This document shows, in pieces, positions 10,699 through 19,686 of a DNA stretch of 64,000 nucleotides. The notes beneath the pieces were generated by a model that saw nothing but the letters and a program-made list of their open reading frames with translations, was not told the origin of the DNA and searched no databases. The first letter of the stretch is position 1. Each line of letters opens with the position of its first letter. The translations under genes and the position numbers were made by a program. Source of the stretch: Bradyrhizobium sp. RP6 (GTDB lineage: Bacteria > Pseudomonadota > Alphaproteobacteria > Rhizobiales > Xanthobacteraceae); NCBI RefSeq assembly GCF_003837805.1, contig NZ_RQIT01000014.1:62001-126000 (forward strand). The letters run 5' to 3'.

Positions 10699-11616
10699 AT
10701 GAACCTGCACAACACCTCCTCCCCCGCGACATTGAAGCCCGAAGAGCTTGTCCCGTCGCGCTACGCGCTGAAGGTCGGCGACATCGACGTGCTGGTGGTG
10801 AGCGACGGCGTGCTGCCGCTACCCTCCGAGATGTTGGCGCACAATGCCGACCCCGCGGTCCGCGCGGCCTGGCTGGAAGACATGTTCCTGCCGCCGGACG
10901 CGTTCGACTGGGCGTTGAACGTGGTCGTGGTGCGTAGCGGAGCGCAGACCATTCTGATCGACGCCGGGCTCGGATTGGACCCGGACCTGCACCTCCCGCG
11001 AGCCGGGCAGCTGGTCAAGCGACTGGAGGCCGCCGGCATCGATCTGGCATCCGTGACCGACGTGGTGCTGACCCACATGCACATGGACCATGTCGGCGGG
11101 TTGCTCGTCGAAGGCGTGAAAGACCGGCTGCGTCCGGACCTGCGGATCCATGTGGCAGCCGCCGAAGTCACGTTCTGGGAGTCGCCCGATTTCTCCCGCG
11201 TCTCCATGCCGCCGGGATTCCCCGACGCGCTTCGACAGACGGCCAAGCGGTTCGCGCACGAATATCACAACCAGCTCCGGACGTTTGAAGCCGAATTCGA
11301 GGTCGCGCCGGGGGTGGTGGTCTGCCGCACCGGCGGTCACACCCCCGGGCACAGCGTGGTCCGCCTGACCTCCGGCGGCGAGCGACTGACATTCGCCGGT
11401 GACCTCGTGTTCACCGTCGGGTTCGAACACCCAGACTGGCACAACGGCTTCGAACACGATCCCGAGGAAGCCGCCCGCGTCAGAGTGAACCTTTTGCGGG
11501 AGCTTGCGGCGAACCGCGAGCTGCTGGTGGCCACGCATATGCCGTTCCCGTCCGTCGGTCATGTCGCTGTCGCCGGCGACGCTTTCCGCTGGGTGCCCGT
11601 GTCCTGGGACTATTGA
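10699..11616 (+). CDS. Metallo-beta-lactamase-fold hydrolase
   Basis: A 305-residue cytoplasmic MBL-fold protein. The zinc motif THMHMDH (His126, His128, Asp130, His131) is followed by a later His in GGHTPGHS, an Asp in FAGDLVF and a final His in ATHMPFPSVGH, completing a two-metal site. There is no signal peptide. Substrate is unknown; lactonase-like and quorum-quenching relatives share this pattern. AGGAGACC precedes ATG 10699. It ends at a bidirectional hairpin terminator against the TonB receptor gene. Confidence 0.85.
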   Translation: MNLHNTSSPATLKPEELVPSRYALKVGDIDVLVVSDGVLPLPSEMLAHNADPAVRAAWLEDMFLPPDAFDWALNVVVVRSGAQTILIDAGLGLDPDLHLPRAGQLVKRLEAAGIDLASVTDVVLTHMHMDHVGGLLVEGVKDRLRPDLRIHVAAAEVTFWESPDFSRVSMPPGFPDALRQTAKRFAHEYHNQLRTFEAEFEVAPGVVVCRTGGHTPGHSVVRLTSGGERLTFAGDLVFTVGFEHPDWHNGFEHDPEEAARVRVNLLRELAANRELLVATHMPFPSVGHVAVAGDAFRWVPVSWDY

Positions 11617-11631
11617 GCCTCGTGCGCCCCG

Positions 11632-11662
11632 TGCTTCCTTCTCCTTTTAGGAGAAGGAAGCA
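11632..11662. terminator. Bidirectional terminator hairpin
   Basis: A perfect inverted repeat of 13 bp (11632-11644 and 11650-11662) with a TTTTA loop lies between two convergent genes, the hydrolase ending 11616 and the receptor ending 11680. The stem is purine/pyrimidine-biased. It probably separates the two transcripts. Confidence 0.75.
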
Positions 11663-11679
11663 TCAGCGCTTGCTGTAAC

Positions 11680-14127
11680 TCAGAACGTCACCCGCATTCC
11701 CGCGTAAAATGCCCTTGGCCTCGCCGGGCTCAGCGAGCGCGGGTCGACGAACTCCGCGCCGCCATTGGTGAAGTTGGGCAGGGCCTCGCGGTCGAAGAAC
11801 TGGCCGTAGGTCGCGTAGCGCTTGTCGAACACGTTGTCGACGCGGCCGTAGAGCTGGATGTTCTTCGTCACCTGGTAGGAGGTGTGGAGATTGAACACCG
11901 TATAGGACGGCAGCTTCGCGAACTGGTTCGACTCGTCGCCGACGATGTATTGGCTGGAGACGAACAGGGCGTTGCCGCCGACCTTCCAGACATCGGTCAC
12001 GGCGTAGTCGACGCCGACCTTGACGCGGTGGCGCGGGATCGCGGGGATCTGGTTGCCGGGTCTGACCTGGATGGTCTCGGTGGCGTCATCGGCGAACGGG
12101 CTTTCCGAGCCGAGTTCGAGCGGATCAAGGAAGCGCGCATCGACGAAGGCGTAGCTCGCCTGGAATTGCAGCGTGGGCGACTTGATGTTGACCTCCGCTT
12201 CCAGCCCTTGCCGCCGTGTCCGGCCGACATTGGTGAAATAGCCAAAGCCCGTCCGCCCGACGGCGGGCACCGCTACGATGTCGTCATGGTTGGTGGCGCG
12301 AAAGCCGCCGATTTTCCATCCCAGCGTGCCGATATTCAGCTCCCTGGTGCCGCGGAAGCCGGCCTCCACCGTTTTGGAGACGACCTGCTTCAACGGCGGA
12401 TCCGCAACCAGGAAGGCCGCGATGAGACAGGGCCGGGCGGGATCCGCACAGCCGAGCTCGAGCGGTGTCGGCACGCGGTTGGCCTCGGAATAGCCGGCAT
12501 AGGCGGTCAATCCCGGCGTGATCTTGTAGGTGCCGCCGATCATCGGATTGAAGCGGGTATAGGTGTGATCGCCGTTCAGCGCGGTGCCGAGCTGGTCTTC
12601 CAGCGAGATCCGCGCCGCGTTGAAGCGGCCGCCGCCGGTGATGGCGAAAGCGTCCGTGACGTTGAACGTGTCCATCGCGTAGAGACCGTTGTATTGATTG
12701 ACGGTCCGCAACGAGACGGGGCCGGCAACGGGATCTGCCGCGGGAGTCGCCCCCAGGAAAACACCGCTGCCGCTGACGACGTAGTTCTCTCCCATCGATC
12801 CGAGCTCGGAGCTGGCGTTGTAGCGCGTGGTGCTGGCGTCATAGGTTGCGCCCATCACGAAGCGGTTGTCGTGACCGAACAGTTGATCGGTGTTGGTGGC
12901 CTGCCCTGACACGCCGAACGTGGTCGAACGGATCGAGCTCCGGTCGATCGCGCCCAGGATCGTTCCCGGCGCGAAGGGGTTGGCGAGTTGCACGCCGCCC
13001 GCGCCGTTGGCGGGTGTGGTGTCGTCGCCGAAGCAGAGCAGCGCCGCATCTGCAGCGCACTCCTCCACGTCGGTTGGATTGCCGTCGACGATGTTCTGCT
13101 CGAACCTGCGCACATGGGCGGTGCCTTCGAGCGTCCAGGTCGGCGTCGCGTCGGCCTTTCCGGTCAGGTTGAGATAGCCGACGCGGTTGGCGGTGGTCTG
13201 CGGTGTGGTGTAGGTCGCGCCCCAATATTTATCCAGCAACTCGGCCGGGACGGTGGCGCTGGCGCCGAAATTGTTCTTTGCGACACCCATGTTGGCGTGG
13301 AATTTGCTGTCGCCGGCCTTGTAGCCGACATCGCCGTAGAAGCGCCGAACGGTCGATTGCGAGAAGTTGCGGAAGCCGTTGTCATGCAAGCCTTCGAGCG
13401 CGGCATAGACGGCGTAGTTCTTGTCGACCTGCTTGCCCCATTGCGCCGAGCCCTGGATGCGGCCGAACGAGCCACCCATCACGTCGATCTCGGCGCCCTG
13501 ATAGGTGAAGCCGTCCTTCATTTGCAGGTTGATCGCGCCGCCCAGCGCGTTGAGGCCGAAGGCGGGATTGTTGGTCACCAGCGTCACCGACCTGATCGCG
13601 GCGGTGGGAATCAGGTCCCAATTGACGGCGTCCGAGAAGGCTTCGTTGATGCGGACGCCGTTCTGATACACCGCAAGGCCTTGCGGCGTCCCGGTCACGG
13701 GCGAGGCGACGAAGCCGCGGAACTCGACATCAGGTGTGAACGGATTGCCGGTGACTTCGCTGATGTTGATGCCGGCGATATTGTCGCGCAGGGCGTCGGT
13801 GACGTTCAGCGAATTGGTGCGCCTAATCTGGCTGGCATCGACGGCATTGATCGAAGACGGAACCTTGTCGACGTCGAGGCCGCGGCCGGTACCCGGCGCG
13901 GTTGGAAAGACGTATAGGCGTGTCCTTGGACTGGCGGAGCCCGGCGCCCCCACGCGTGCGATTGGTCGCGATGGCGCGGCGCGTCTCGCCGCCGCAGGCG
14001 GTGGCGCCGCAACCTCGACCGGCGGCAGGTTCTGGATGTTGGTCTCCTCGTCCTGCGCGGCTATCGCGCTGGTCGCAACAACCATTCCCGTGGAAACTGA
14101 AATGATGACCAGACCACGAACGCCCAT
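11680..14127 (-). CDS. TonB-dependent outer-membrane receptor, candidate lanthanide-complex receptor (LutH-like context)
   Basis: An 815-residue receptor. The signal peptide (about 1-24) is followed by a Pro/Ala/Arg-rich linker, a plug domain (DKVPSSINAVDASQIRR; VEFRGFVASPVTGTPQGLAV) and a 22-strand-type barrel ending FYAGMRVTF with terminal Phe. ATG 14127 follows GGAGG; the frame runs on to 14412 without a ribosome site. It is divergent from a PQQ dehydrogenase, and the shared upstream region carries palindromes. A lanmodulin-like gene and a PQQ-associated ABC transporter lie within 10 kb. In Methylorubrum the TonB receptor LutH sits beside lanM and lut ABC genes, so lanthanophore uptake is the best guess here; iron or cobalamin cannot be excluded. 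Confidence 0.85.
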   Translation of the reverse strand: MGVRGLVIISVSTGMVVATSAIAAQDEETNIQNLPPVEVAAPPPAAARRAAPSRPIARVGAPGSASPRTRLYVFPTAPGTGRGLDVDKVPSSINAVDASQIRRTNSLNVTDALRDNIAGINISEVTGNPFTPDVEFRGFVASPVTGTPQGLAVYQNGVRINEAFSDAVNWDLIPTAAIRSVTLVTNNPAFGLNALGGAINLQMKDGFTYQGAEIDVMGGSFGRIQGSAQWGKQVDKNYAVYAALEGLHDNGFRNFSQSTVRRFYGDVGYKAGDSKFHANMGVAKNNFGASATVPAELLDKYWGATYTTPQTTANRVGYLNLTGKADATPTWTLEGTAHVRRFEQNIVDGNPTDVEECAADAALLCFGDDTTPANGAGGVQLANPFAPGTILGAIDRSSIRSTTFGVSGQATNTDQLFGHDNRFVMGATYDASTTRYNASSELGSMGENYVVSGSGVFLGATPAADPVAGPVSLRTVNQYNGLYAMDTFNVTDAFAITGGGRFNAARISLEDQLGTALNGDHTYTRFNPMIGGTYKITPGLTAYAGYSEANRVPTPLELGCADPARPCLIAAFLVADPPLKQVVSKTVEAGFRGTRELNIGTLGWKIGGFRATNHDDIVAVPAVGRTGFGYFTNVGRTRRQGLEAEVNIKSPTLQFQASYAFVDARFLDPLELGSESPFADDATETIQVRPGNQIPAIPRHRVKVGVDYAVTDVWKVGGNALFVSSQYIVGDESNQFAKLPSYTVFNLHTSYQVTKNIQLYGRVDNVFDKRYATYGQFFDREALPNFTNGGAEFVDPRSLSPARPRAFYAGMRVTF

Positions 14128-14245
14128 TCTTGCCCGCCTCCACCCGTATCGTCCTGCTCTCTCGTTTCCCCGCCGGTTGGGCGAACGATACAGGCCAACA
14201 GCCGAAGAGCACCAGCCGTAAAGTGTCCGCCCGGTCCGGAGCTTA

Positions 14246-14328
14246 AATTCCCGATAAAATCGGGAATTATTCCCGATCCACCCAGCGGCGTGCGCGCGCC
14301 TCATCGGGATCGGCTGGGAACTATTCCC
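14246..14328. promoter_or_regulatory. Repeated TTCCC/GGGAA palindromes between receptor and PQQ dehydrogenase
   Basis: In the 350-base divergent region 14128-14479 I see a perfect 10-bp inverted repeat, AATTCCCGAT-AAA-ATCGGGAATT (14246-14268), then a further half-site ATTCCCGAT (14269-14277), a half-site ATCGGGAT (14303-14310), and a second palindrome GGGAA-CTA-TTCCC (14316-14328), again with a 3-base spacer. Such clustered dyads fit a dimeric regulator controlling both genes. The LuxR-type response regulator at 18997 is one candidate binder; this is inference. No other gene is seen in the gap. Confidence 0.7.
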
Positions 14329-14479
14329 GGCCGCCGCGAGACTTTTTGCCGAACTTCGCGAAAGACCTTCGTGCAATCCTTGGCTCGACATCGCGATCTG
14401 ATCGCGAGTCATTCATCCGTAGACTCACCCCGCCCTCCTGGGCGGGGTGCCTTTACGGCAAGCAAGAATACAGGAGGAC

Positions 14480-16642
14480 ATGATGACGTTGGGGGAACGC
14501 TTTTCCGTTCGATATTCATCGGCTCGGCCAGGTAGCCTCGCCTTGGGTCTTCTCGCAGGCTTGGGCCTCGCCGCATTCATCACCGCCGCGCCTGCACAGG
14601 ATTCGGCAAAGAACCCGACGCCGGAGAGCATCAAGGCGATCACCTCGCAGGTCGACGGCGCCTACATCAAGGCCAACGCCGCGACTTCCAACAACTGGCC
14701 GACGATCGGTCTCGACTACGCCGAGACCCGCTTTTCGAAGCTCAATCAGATCACGAGCGCCAACGTCAAAGGCCTCGGCCTAGTCTGGACCTACAATCTC
14801 GAATCCTCGCGCGGGGTCGAGGCGACGCCGGTCGTCGTCGACGGCATCATGTACCAGACGGCCTCCTGGAGCGTCGTGCATGCCATCGACGCGCGCACCG
14901 GCAAGCGCATCTGGACGTTCGATCCGGAAGTCAATCGCGAGCTCGGTTACAGGGGCTGCTGCGACGTCGTCAACCGCGGAGTCGCACTCTACAAGGGCAA
15001 GGTGTTCGTGGCCGCCTATGATGGCCGCCTGATCGCGCTCGACGCGGCAACCGGCAAGAAGGTCTGGGAAAAGGACACGCTGATCGACCACGAGCATTCC
15101 TACACGATCACCGGCGCACCGCGCGTCTTCAACGGCAAGGTCGTGATCGGACAAGGCGGCGCCGAATATGGCGCGCGCGGCTACGTCACCGCCTACGATG
15201 CCGAAAGCGGAAACCAACTCTGGCGCTGGTTCACCGTCCCCGGCGATCCGTCGAAGCCGTTCGAAGACGAGTCGATGGAGAAGGCGGCCAAGACCTGGGA
15301 TCCCGCCGGCCAATATTGGCTCAACGGCGGCGGCGGCACGCCATGGGACACCATCACCTTCGACCCCGATCTCAACCTCGTCTACATCGGCACCGGCAAC
15401 GGCTCGCCCTGGAATAGGAACGTTCGCAGTCCCGCCGGCGGCGACAATCTCTACCTCGCCTCGATCGTGGCGCTGAACGCCGATACCGGCAAGTATGTCT
15501 GGCATTATCAGGAGACGCCCGGCGACCACTGGGACTACACCTCGACCCAGCCGATGATCCTCGCCGACATCAACATCGACGGCGCGCCGCGCAAGGTGAT
15601 CCTGCACGCGCCCAAGAACGGCTTCTTCTTCCTGATCGACCGCACCAACGGCAAATTCATCTCGGCGAAGAATTTCGTCGATGTGAACTGGGCCACCGGC
15701 TACGACGTCAACGGCCGCCCGATCGAGGTGCCGGCCGCGCGTGGCGACGCCGCGTACGACTCGATCCCGGGACCCTACGGCGCCCACAACTGGCATCCGA
15801 TGTCGTTCAACCCGCAGACCGGGCTGGTCTATCTGCCGGCGCAGAACGTGCCGCTGAACCTCATTCCGGAAAAGAAATTCAAGCAGAATGCCGCAACGCC
15901 GGGCAAATTCGGCGGCGCCACCGGCTGGAATGTCGGCTTCGTGCTCAATGGAGAGCCGCCCAAGAGTCTTCCGTTCGGACGCCTGATCGCGTGGGACCCG
16001 GTCAGACAGAAGGAAGCCTGGCGGGTCGAATACCCCTCGCCATGGAACGGCGGCACGCTGACCACGGCCGGAAACCTGGTGTTCCAGGGCACGGCGGATG
16101 GACGCTTCGTCGCCTATGACGCGATGACCGGCAAGGCGCTGTGGGAAACACCGACCGGCACCGGCGTCGTCGCGGCGGCTTCGACCTACATGCTCGATGG
16201 CGTGCAGTATGTCTCGATTGCCGTCGGCTGGGGCGGAGTCTATGGCATGGCACAGCGGGCGACCGAGCGGCAAAGCCCTGGAACGGTCTACACGTTCGCG
16301 CTCAACGGCAAGGCACCGCTGCCGGAGTTCGTGAAGTACCAGACCGAGGGCCTTCTCCAGGGCGTGAAGTACGATCCGAAGGACGTGCCGGAAGGAACGG
16401 CGCTCTACGTCGCCGCCTGCGCCACCTGCCATGGCGTGCCCGGTGTCGACAAGGGCGGCAACGTCCGCAACCTCGGCTACGTGCCGGCGGAGGAGATCGC
16501 CAACCTCAAGAACATCGTCTTCAAGGGGCCGTTCCGCGACAAGGGCATGCCGGACTTCACGGGCAGGCTGACCGAAGCCGACGTCGTGAAGATTCAGGCA
16601 TTCATCCAAGGCACGGCTGACGCAATACGGCCGAAGAAGTGA
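14480..16642 (+). CDS. Quinohemoprotein alcohol dehydrogenase (PQQ domain fused to cytochrome c)
   Basis: A 720-residue periplasmic enzyme oxidising alcohols to aldehydes with PQQ and passing electrons to its own heme. The signal peptide is followed by the eight-bladed propeller: vicinal Cys pair in YRGCCDVVNRG, Glu in GGAEYGARG, Asn in GTGNGSPW, catalytic Asp352 in HWDYTSTQPM. Residue 354 is Thr, not Asp, so it lacks the lanthanide marker and is predicted calcium-type. The C-terminal cytochrome has CATCHG (Cys647) and a Met ligand in KGMPDF. AGGAGG lies just upstream; ATG 14483 is an equally good start. It is divergent from the TonB receptor. Confidence 0.93.
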   Translation: MMTLGERFSVRYSSARPGSLALGLLAGLGLAAFITAAPAQDSAKNPTPESIKAITSQVDGAYIKANAATSNNWPTIGLDYAETRFSKLNQITSANVKGLGLVWTYNLESSRGVEATPVVVDGIMYQTASWSVVHAIDARTGKRIWTFDPEVNRELGYRGCCDVVNRGVALYKGKVFVAAYDGRLIALDAATGKKVWEKDTLIDHEHSYTITGAPRVFNGKVVIGQGGAEYGARGYVTAYDAESGNQLWRWFTVPGDPSKPFEDESMEKAAKTWDPAGQYWLNGGGGTPWDTITFDPDLNLVYIGTGNGSPWNRNVRSPAGGDNLYLASIVALNADTGKYVWHYQETPGDHWDYTSTQPMILADINIDGAPRKVILHAPKNGFFFLIDRTNGKFISAKNFVDVNWATGYDVNGRPIEVPAARGDAAYDSIPGPYGAHNWHPMSFNPQTGLVYLPAQNVPLNLIPEKKFKQNAATPGKFGGATGWNVGFVLNGEPPKSLPFGRLIAWDPVRQKEAWRVEYPSPWNGGTLTTAGNLVFQGTADGRFVAYDAMTGKALWETPTGTGVVAAASTYMLDGVQYVSIAVGWGGVYGMAQRATERQSPGTVYTFALNGKAPLPEFVKYQTEGLLQGVKYDPKDVPEGTALYVAACATCHGVPGVDKGGNVRNLGYVPAEEIANLKNIVFKGPFRDKGMPDFTGRLTEADVVKIQAFIQGTADAIRPKK

Positions 16643-16742
16643 CGCGGCGATACGGCTGCGGCAGGCATTGCCGCAGCCGGCTCATCCGACGCACGCGGCA
16701 CGCTTCAATGCTTTGGAACATCATGCATTTCAGAGAGATCCA

Positions 16743-16970
16743 TTGAGTCCCATACTCGTCGTCGACGACCATCCCATCATCGCCGAGGCCTGTCGTATCG
16801 TGCTGGGGGAGGTCGAAGATGTGGTCGCTGCGCGCGACGTGCCGAGCGGCTATGAAGCATTCCTGGAGCACCGCCCTGGGGTCGTCATCCTCGATTTGAC
16901 GTTTCCGGGAGAAGCACTAGGCGGTGTCGACTTGCTGCACCGCGCGATCTTGCCGGCGGAGAAGACAGGT
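16743..16970 (+). pseudogene. Truncated response-regulator receiver remnant
   Basis: From a possible TTG at 16743 the frame encodes LSPILVVDDHPIIAEACRIV with the acidic pair, then GVVILDLTFPGEALGGVDLL with the phospho-acceptor Asp, and similarity stops near 16970. The last receiver strands, the conserved Lys and any output domain are missing; the frame continues only by running antisense into the lanmodulin-like gene. The opening resembles the intact regulator at 18997, so this is probably a decayed paralog of that gene. It lies 100 bases after the PQQ dehydrogenase on the same strand. Confidence 0.65.
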
Positions 16971-16994
16971 CGAACTGACGCGCGACCACCTGAT

Positions 16995-17393
16995 CTATTG
17001 CAGGAGCTGAAGCAGCGCGCGTCCGGCAGGCGTCTTCAGTTCTTTCTCATCCAGCGTTCCGTCGTGATCCGGATCGGCTGCCTCGAAACGCTGCGAGACG
17101 ACGGCGAGATATTCATTCACCGAAAGCGTTCCATCGTGGTCGGGATCTGCTGCAGCGATCTCTTTGGCGGATAATCTGCCCCGCAACTCCCGCACGTCCA
17201 GCGTGCCGTCGTGATCCGGGTCGAGCCTGGCGAAAAGCGCCGTCGCTGCCCTCCTGACCTCGATGTGGTCCAGCGTCCCGTCGCTGTCGGTATAGAACTT
17301 CCTGACAGGATCACCGCGGGAAGCTGCCAGCGCAGATCCCGACACCATCACGACGGCCAGAATCGAGACCATCCATCGGCCAGATTTCGGCAT
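16995..17393 (-). CDS. lanM: Lanmodulin-like EF-hand protein (copy 1)
   Basis: A 132-residue exported protein. The signal peptide (about 1-24) is followed by four EF-hand loops at 34-45, 58-69, 83-94 and 107-118, spaced 24, 25 and 24 residues. Loops 2-4 begin D-P-D-H-D-G-T-L; Pro at loop position 2 and the short spacing between hands are hallmarks of lanmodulin, the periplasmic picomolar lanthanide binder of methylotrophs. Loop 1 is degraded (Y-T-D-S-D-G-T-L-D, lacking the first Asp and the Pro), and loop 3 has Ser at position 9. The tail PAGRALLQLL also matches the family as I recall it. GGGAGAG precedes ATG 17393. It sits beside a PQQ dehydrogenase and near the TonB receptor. Confidence 0.88.
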   Translation of the reverse strand: MPKSGRWMVSILAVVMVSGSALAASRGDPVRKFYTDSDGTLDHIEVRRAATALFARLDPDHDGTLDVRELRGRLSAKEIAAADPDHDGTLSVNEYLAVVSQRFEAADPDHDGTLDEKELKTPAGRALLQLLQ

Positions 17394-17431
17394 TTCGAGC
17401 TCTCCCGGAGGTCGTAGACGTCACATTCAGA

Positions 17432-18790
17432 TCAGGACGAGGCGGTCGGAATCAAGGCCTCCACGGTCAAGCCGGCATCGCCGGAGACGACGTTGAGCGT
17501 GCCGCCCAGCGCCAGGATCCGCTCACGCATCCCGACGAGGCCGAAGCCGAGCTTCTGGCCCGGCTCCATCCCGCGGCCGTTGTCGCTGACCCGCACCCGG
17601 GCGCAGCCGCGGCCGTCGTGAGCCATCTGCTCCACCGGTTCGATGACGACATTGACCGAGGTCGCACCGGCGTGCCGGAACACATTGGTCAGCGCCTCCT
17701 GCACGATCCGATAAATGGTGAGATCGGCGGTCTCGCCGGTTGCGCCCAGCGCCGGCGAGATCACGGTCTCGATCGCGACGTCGGGATGCGACTCCCGCCA
17801 CAGCCGCGACAGGGATTCGAGCGCCTTGCGCAAGCCGAGCTCGGCAAGGCCCACGGGCCGAAGGCGCTCCAGCACGCGGCGGTTGAACTGCTGGAGTGCA
17901 TTGATCTGCTCCAGCATGGCGCTGCCATGCTTTCGCACGGCATCCGCACTCGGGTCGCGTCCCTCCGCCAGCTTGGCCAGCGCGCTCGCATGCGCGCGCA
18001 GCGAGAACAAGTAAGGCCCGAACTCGTCATGGAGCTCGCGCGCAATCTCCTTGCGCTCGACATCCTGCAGCGATACCGCACGCTCGGCAAGACGCCGCTT
18101 GTCCTCGACCGCCGCACCAAGCGTTGCGGCAAGGTGGTTGAGCTTGGTGCAGATCGCGGCGAGCTCCGGCGCGCCGCCCGGCGCGACACGGGCGTCGTAA
18201 TGTCCGCCTTCGAGCTTCCCCATTGCCTCCGCCAGCGACTGGAGCGGCGCCAGCGCCCGGCCGACCACGTTCATCATCAGGAAGAACAGAGCGAGCGCGA
18301 TCACCGAGCCGACCTCGAGCTGGGTCACGATCCCGTCCCAGATCTCGGCGATCTCGTCGTCGGGATGCGAGGTGATCACGAGTGAGGCGGGCTTGCCATG
18401 GATCGAGACCGGCACGCTGACCGCGGTCTGCTCGGGATGAACCAGGGCGACGAACCAGGCCGGCGGCGCGCGCGTGTCGGCGTCGGCGTCAAGCCGGGGG
18501 GGCGTCAGCGGCTGGCCGCCGGCGCCCCGGAGCGTAATGCTGACATGGCGCAGACGGCTGAGATCGCGTGCGATCTGGTTGAGCCTGGCATCCGGATCGG
18601 GAGCCTCGTTGAGATCCGCCACGATCATCTCGATGAACTCTCGGGCAAGGCGGATCACGCTCTGGTCTTCGGCCTGCACGCGCGGCCCGGCTTCCGCGAC
18701 CTGCCGGCCGATATTGACGGCGAGCCCCAGCGCCAGCAGCAGCGCCAGCAAGAGGTTGATGCGCCCGCGCAAGGATAAATTCTGCCACAT
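17432..18790 (-). CDS. NarL-type sensor histidine kinase
   Basis: A 452-residue inner-membrane sensor. A first membrane segment (INLLLALLLALGLAVNI), a periplasmic stretch of about 140 residues and a second segment (VGSVIALALFFLMMNVVG) are followed by HAMP (about 190-240). The HisKA_3 motif ERKEIARELHDEFGPYLFSL carries the phosphorylated His254, and the ATPase domain shows EALTNVFRHAGA and DNGRGMEPG. It is divergent from, and surely partners with, the LuxR-type regulator at 18997. Its place between an alcohol dehydrogenase, lanM and fghA parallels pairs such as MoxYX and FlhSR of Paracoccus, suggesting control of alcohol or C1 oxidation; the signal is not known. Confidence 0.9.
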   Translation of the reverse strand: MWQNLSLRGRINLLLALLLALGLAVNIGRQVAEAGPRVQAEDQSVIRLAREFIEMIVADLNEAPDPDARLNQIARDLSRLRHVSITLRGAGGQPLTPPRLDADADTRAPPAWFVALVHPEQTAVSVPVSIHGKPASLVITSHPDDEIAEIWDGIVTQLEVGSVIALALFFLMMNVVGRALAPLQSLAEAMGKLEGGHYDARVAPGGAPELAAICTKLNHLAATLGAAVEDKRRLAERAVSLQDVERKEIARELHDEFGPYLFSLRAHASALAKLAEGRDPSADAVRKHGSAMLEQINALQQFNRRVLERLRPVGLAELGLRKALESLSRLWRESHPDVAIETVISPALGATGETADLTIYRIVQEALTNVFRHAGATSVNVVIEPVEQMAHDGRGCARVRVSDNGRGMEPGQKLGFGLVGMRERILALGGTLNVVSGDAGLTVEALIPTASS

Positions 18791-18996
18791 TGGTATCGCC
18801 TATGCCTCGCGAAGGATGCCCGCACCTGTCCGATGGCGTTGACAGAGGCGAAGCGCCCGATATCTAATCGGAAGCGTACAGCAATCCCAGCCGGGTTGCA
18901 TGAGGCCACATGAGGCGCGCAGCTCCTCATGCCGGCAACATGCGGCGCAAGACAGGCAAATTCCAACACGGGAACGCGCTGTCGCGGGGAACGCCT

Positions 18997-19617
18997 ATGC
19001 GCATTCTGATCGTCGACGATCATCCCATTGTCGCCTCCGGCTGCCGTGCCGTGCTGGCCGACGAGGGGGAGATCGAGATTTTGGAGGCCGCCGACGCCGA
19101 AGACGGCGAGTGCGTCTTCATCGTCGAACGTCCCGACCTCTGCATCATCGACATCAACCTGCCGACCGTCTCAGGCTTCGAGCTCGCGCGCCGCATCCTC
19201 GAGCGCACGCCCGAAGCCCGCATCATCATGTTCAGCATGAACGACGATCCTGCTTTCGCCGCGCGGGCGATCGAGTGCGGCGCCAAGGGCTATGTCTCCA
19301 AGACCGGCGATCCCGACGATCTCGTCCAGGCGATCCGCGCCGTCGGCGGCGGCGGCACGTACCTTCCGACCGCGATCGCGCGCAGCATCGCCTTTGCTGG
19401 GCCGACTCTGGCGCAAAGCCCGCTGTCGAAGCTGAATGCCCGCGAAATGGAGATCCTGCGGTTGCTCAGCGCCGGCAAGAGCCTGTCCGAGATCGCCTGG
19501 CTGGTGCAATCGTCCTACAAGACGGTGGCCAATACCTCGTCCATCATGCGCCAGAAGCTCGGGGTGAAAACCTCCGTCGAGCTGGTGCGGCTGGCGATCG
19601 ACAGCGGCGTCGCCTGA
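18997..19617 (+). CDS. LuxR/NarL-family response regulator
   Basis: A 206-residue regulator. The receiver has acidic residues Asp7-Asp8 (MRILIVDDHPIVASG), phospho-acceptor Asp52 in DLCIIDINLP, and Lys in GYVSKTG. The C-terminal helix-turn-helix reads SKLNAREMEILRLLSAGKSL and KTVANTSSIMRQKLGV, the GerE/LuxR signature. I chose ATG 18997 (GGGGA upstream), which gives a normal receiver start; the frame extends 29 codons further upstream. It is divergent from the sensor kinase at 17432 and followed 69 bases later by fghA, which it may control directly. A truncated relative lies at 16743. Confidence 0.9.
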   Translation: MRILIVDDHPIVASGCRAVLADEGEIEILEAADAEDGECVFIVERPDLCIIDINLPTVSGFELARRILERTPEARIIMFSMNDDPAFAARAIECGAKGYVSKTGDPDDLVQAIRAVGGGGTYLPTAIARSIAFAGPTLAQSPLSKLNAREMEILRLLSAGKSLSEIAWLVQSSYKTVANTSSIMRQKLGVKTSVELVRLAIDSGVA

Positions 19618-19686
19618 CGACGCCGCAAATTTCGGTCACATAAGCGCTGCAATGTTGATGTCGTGAGATGCCACGGAGTTTCAGGC

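Noticed and set aside
14780..16609. A 609-codon frame antisense to the 14480 PQQ dehydrogenase
   Set aside because: Shadow of the real gene; composition is His/Arg/Asp/Val-rich as expected for a mirrored frame, with no domain.
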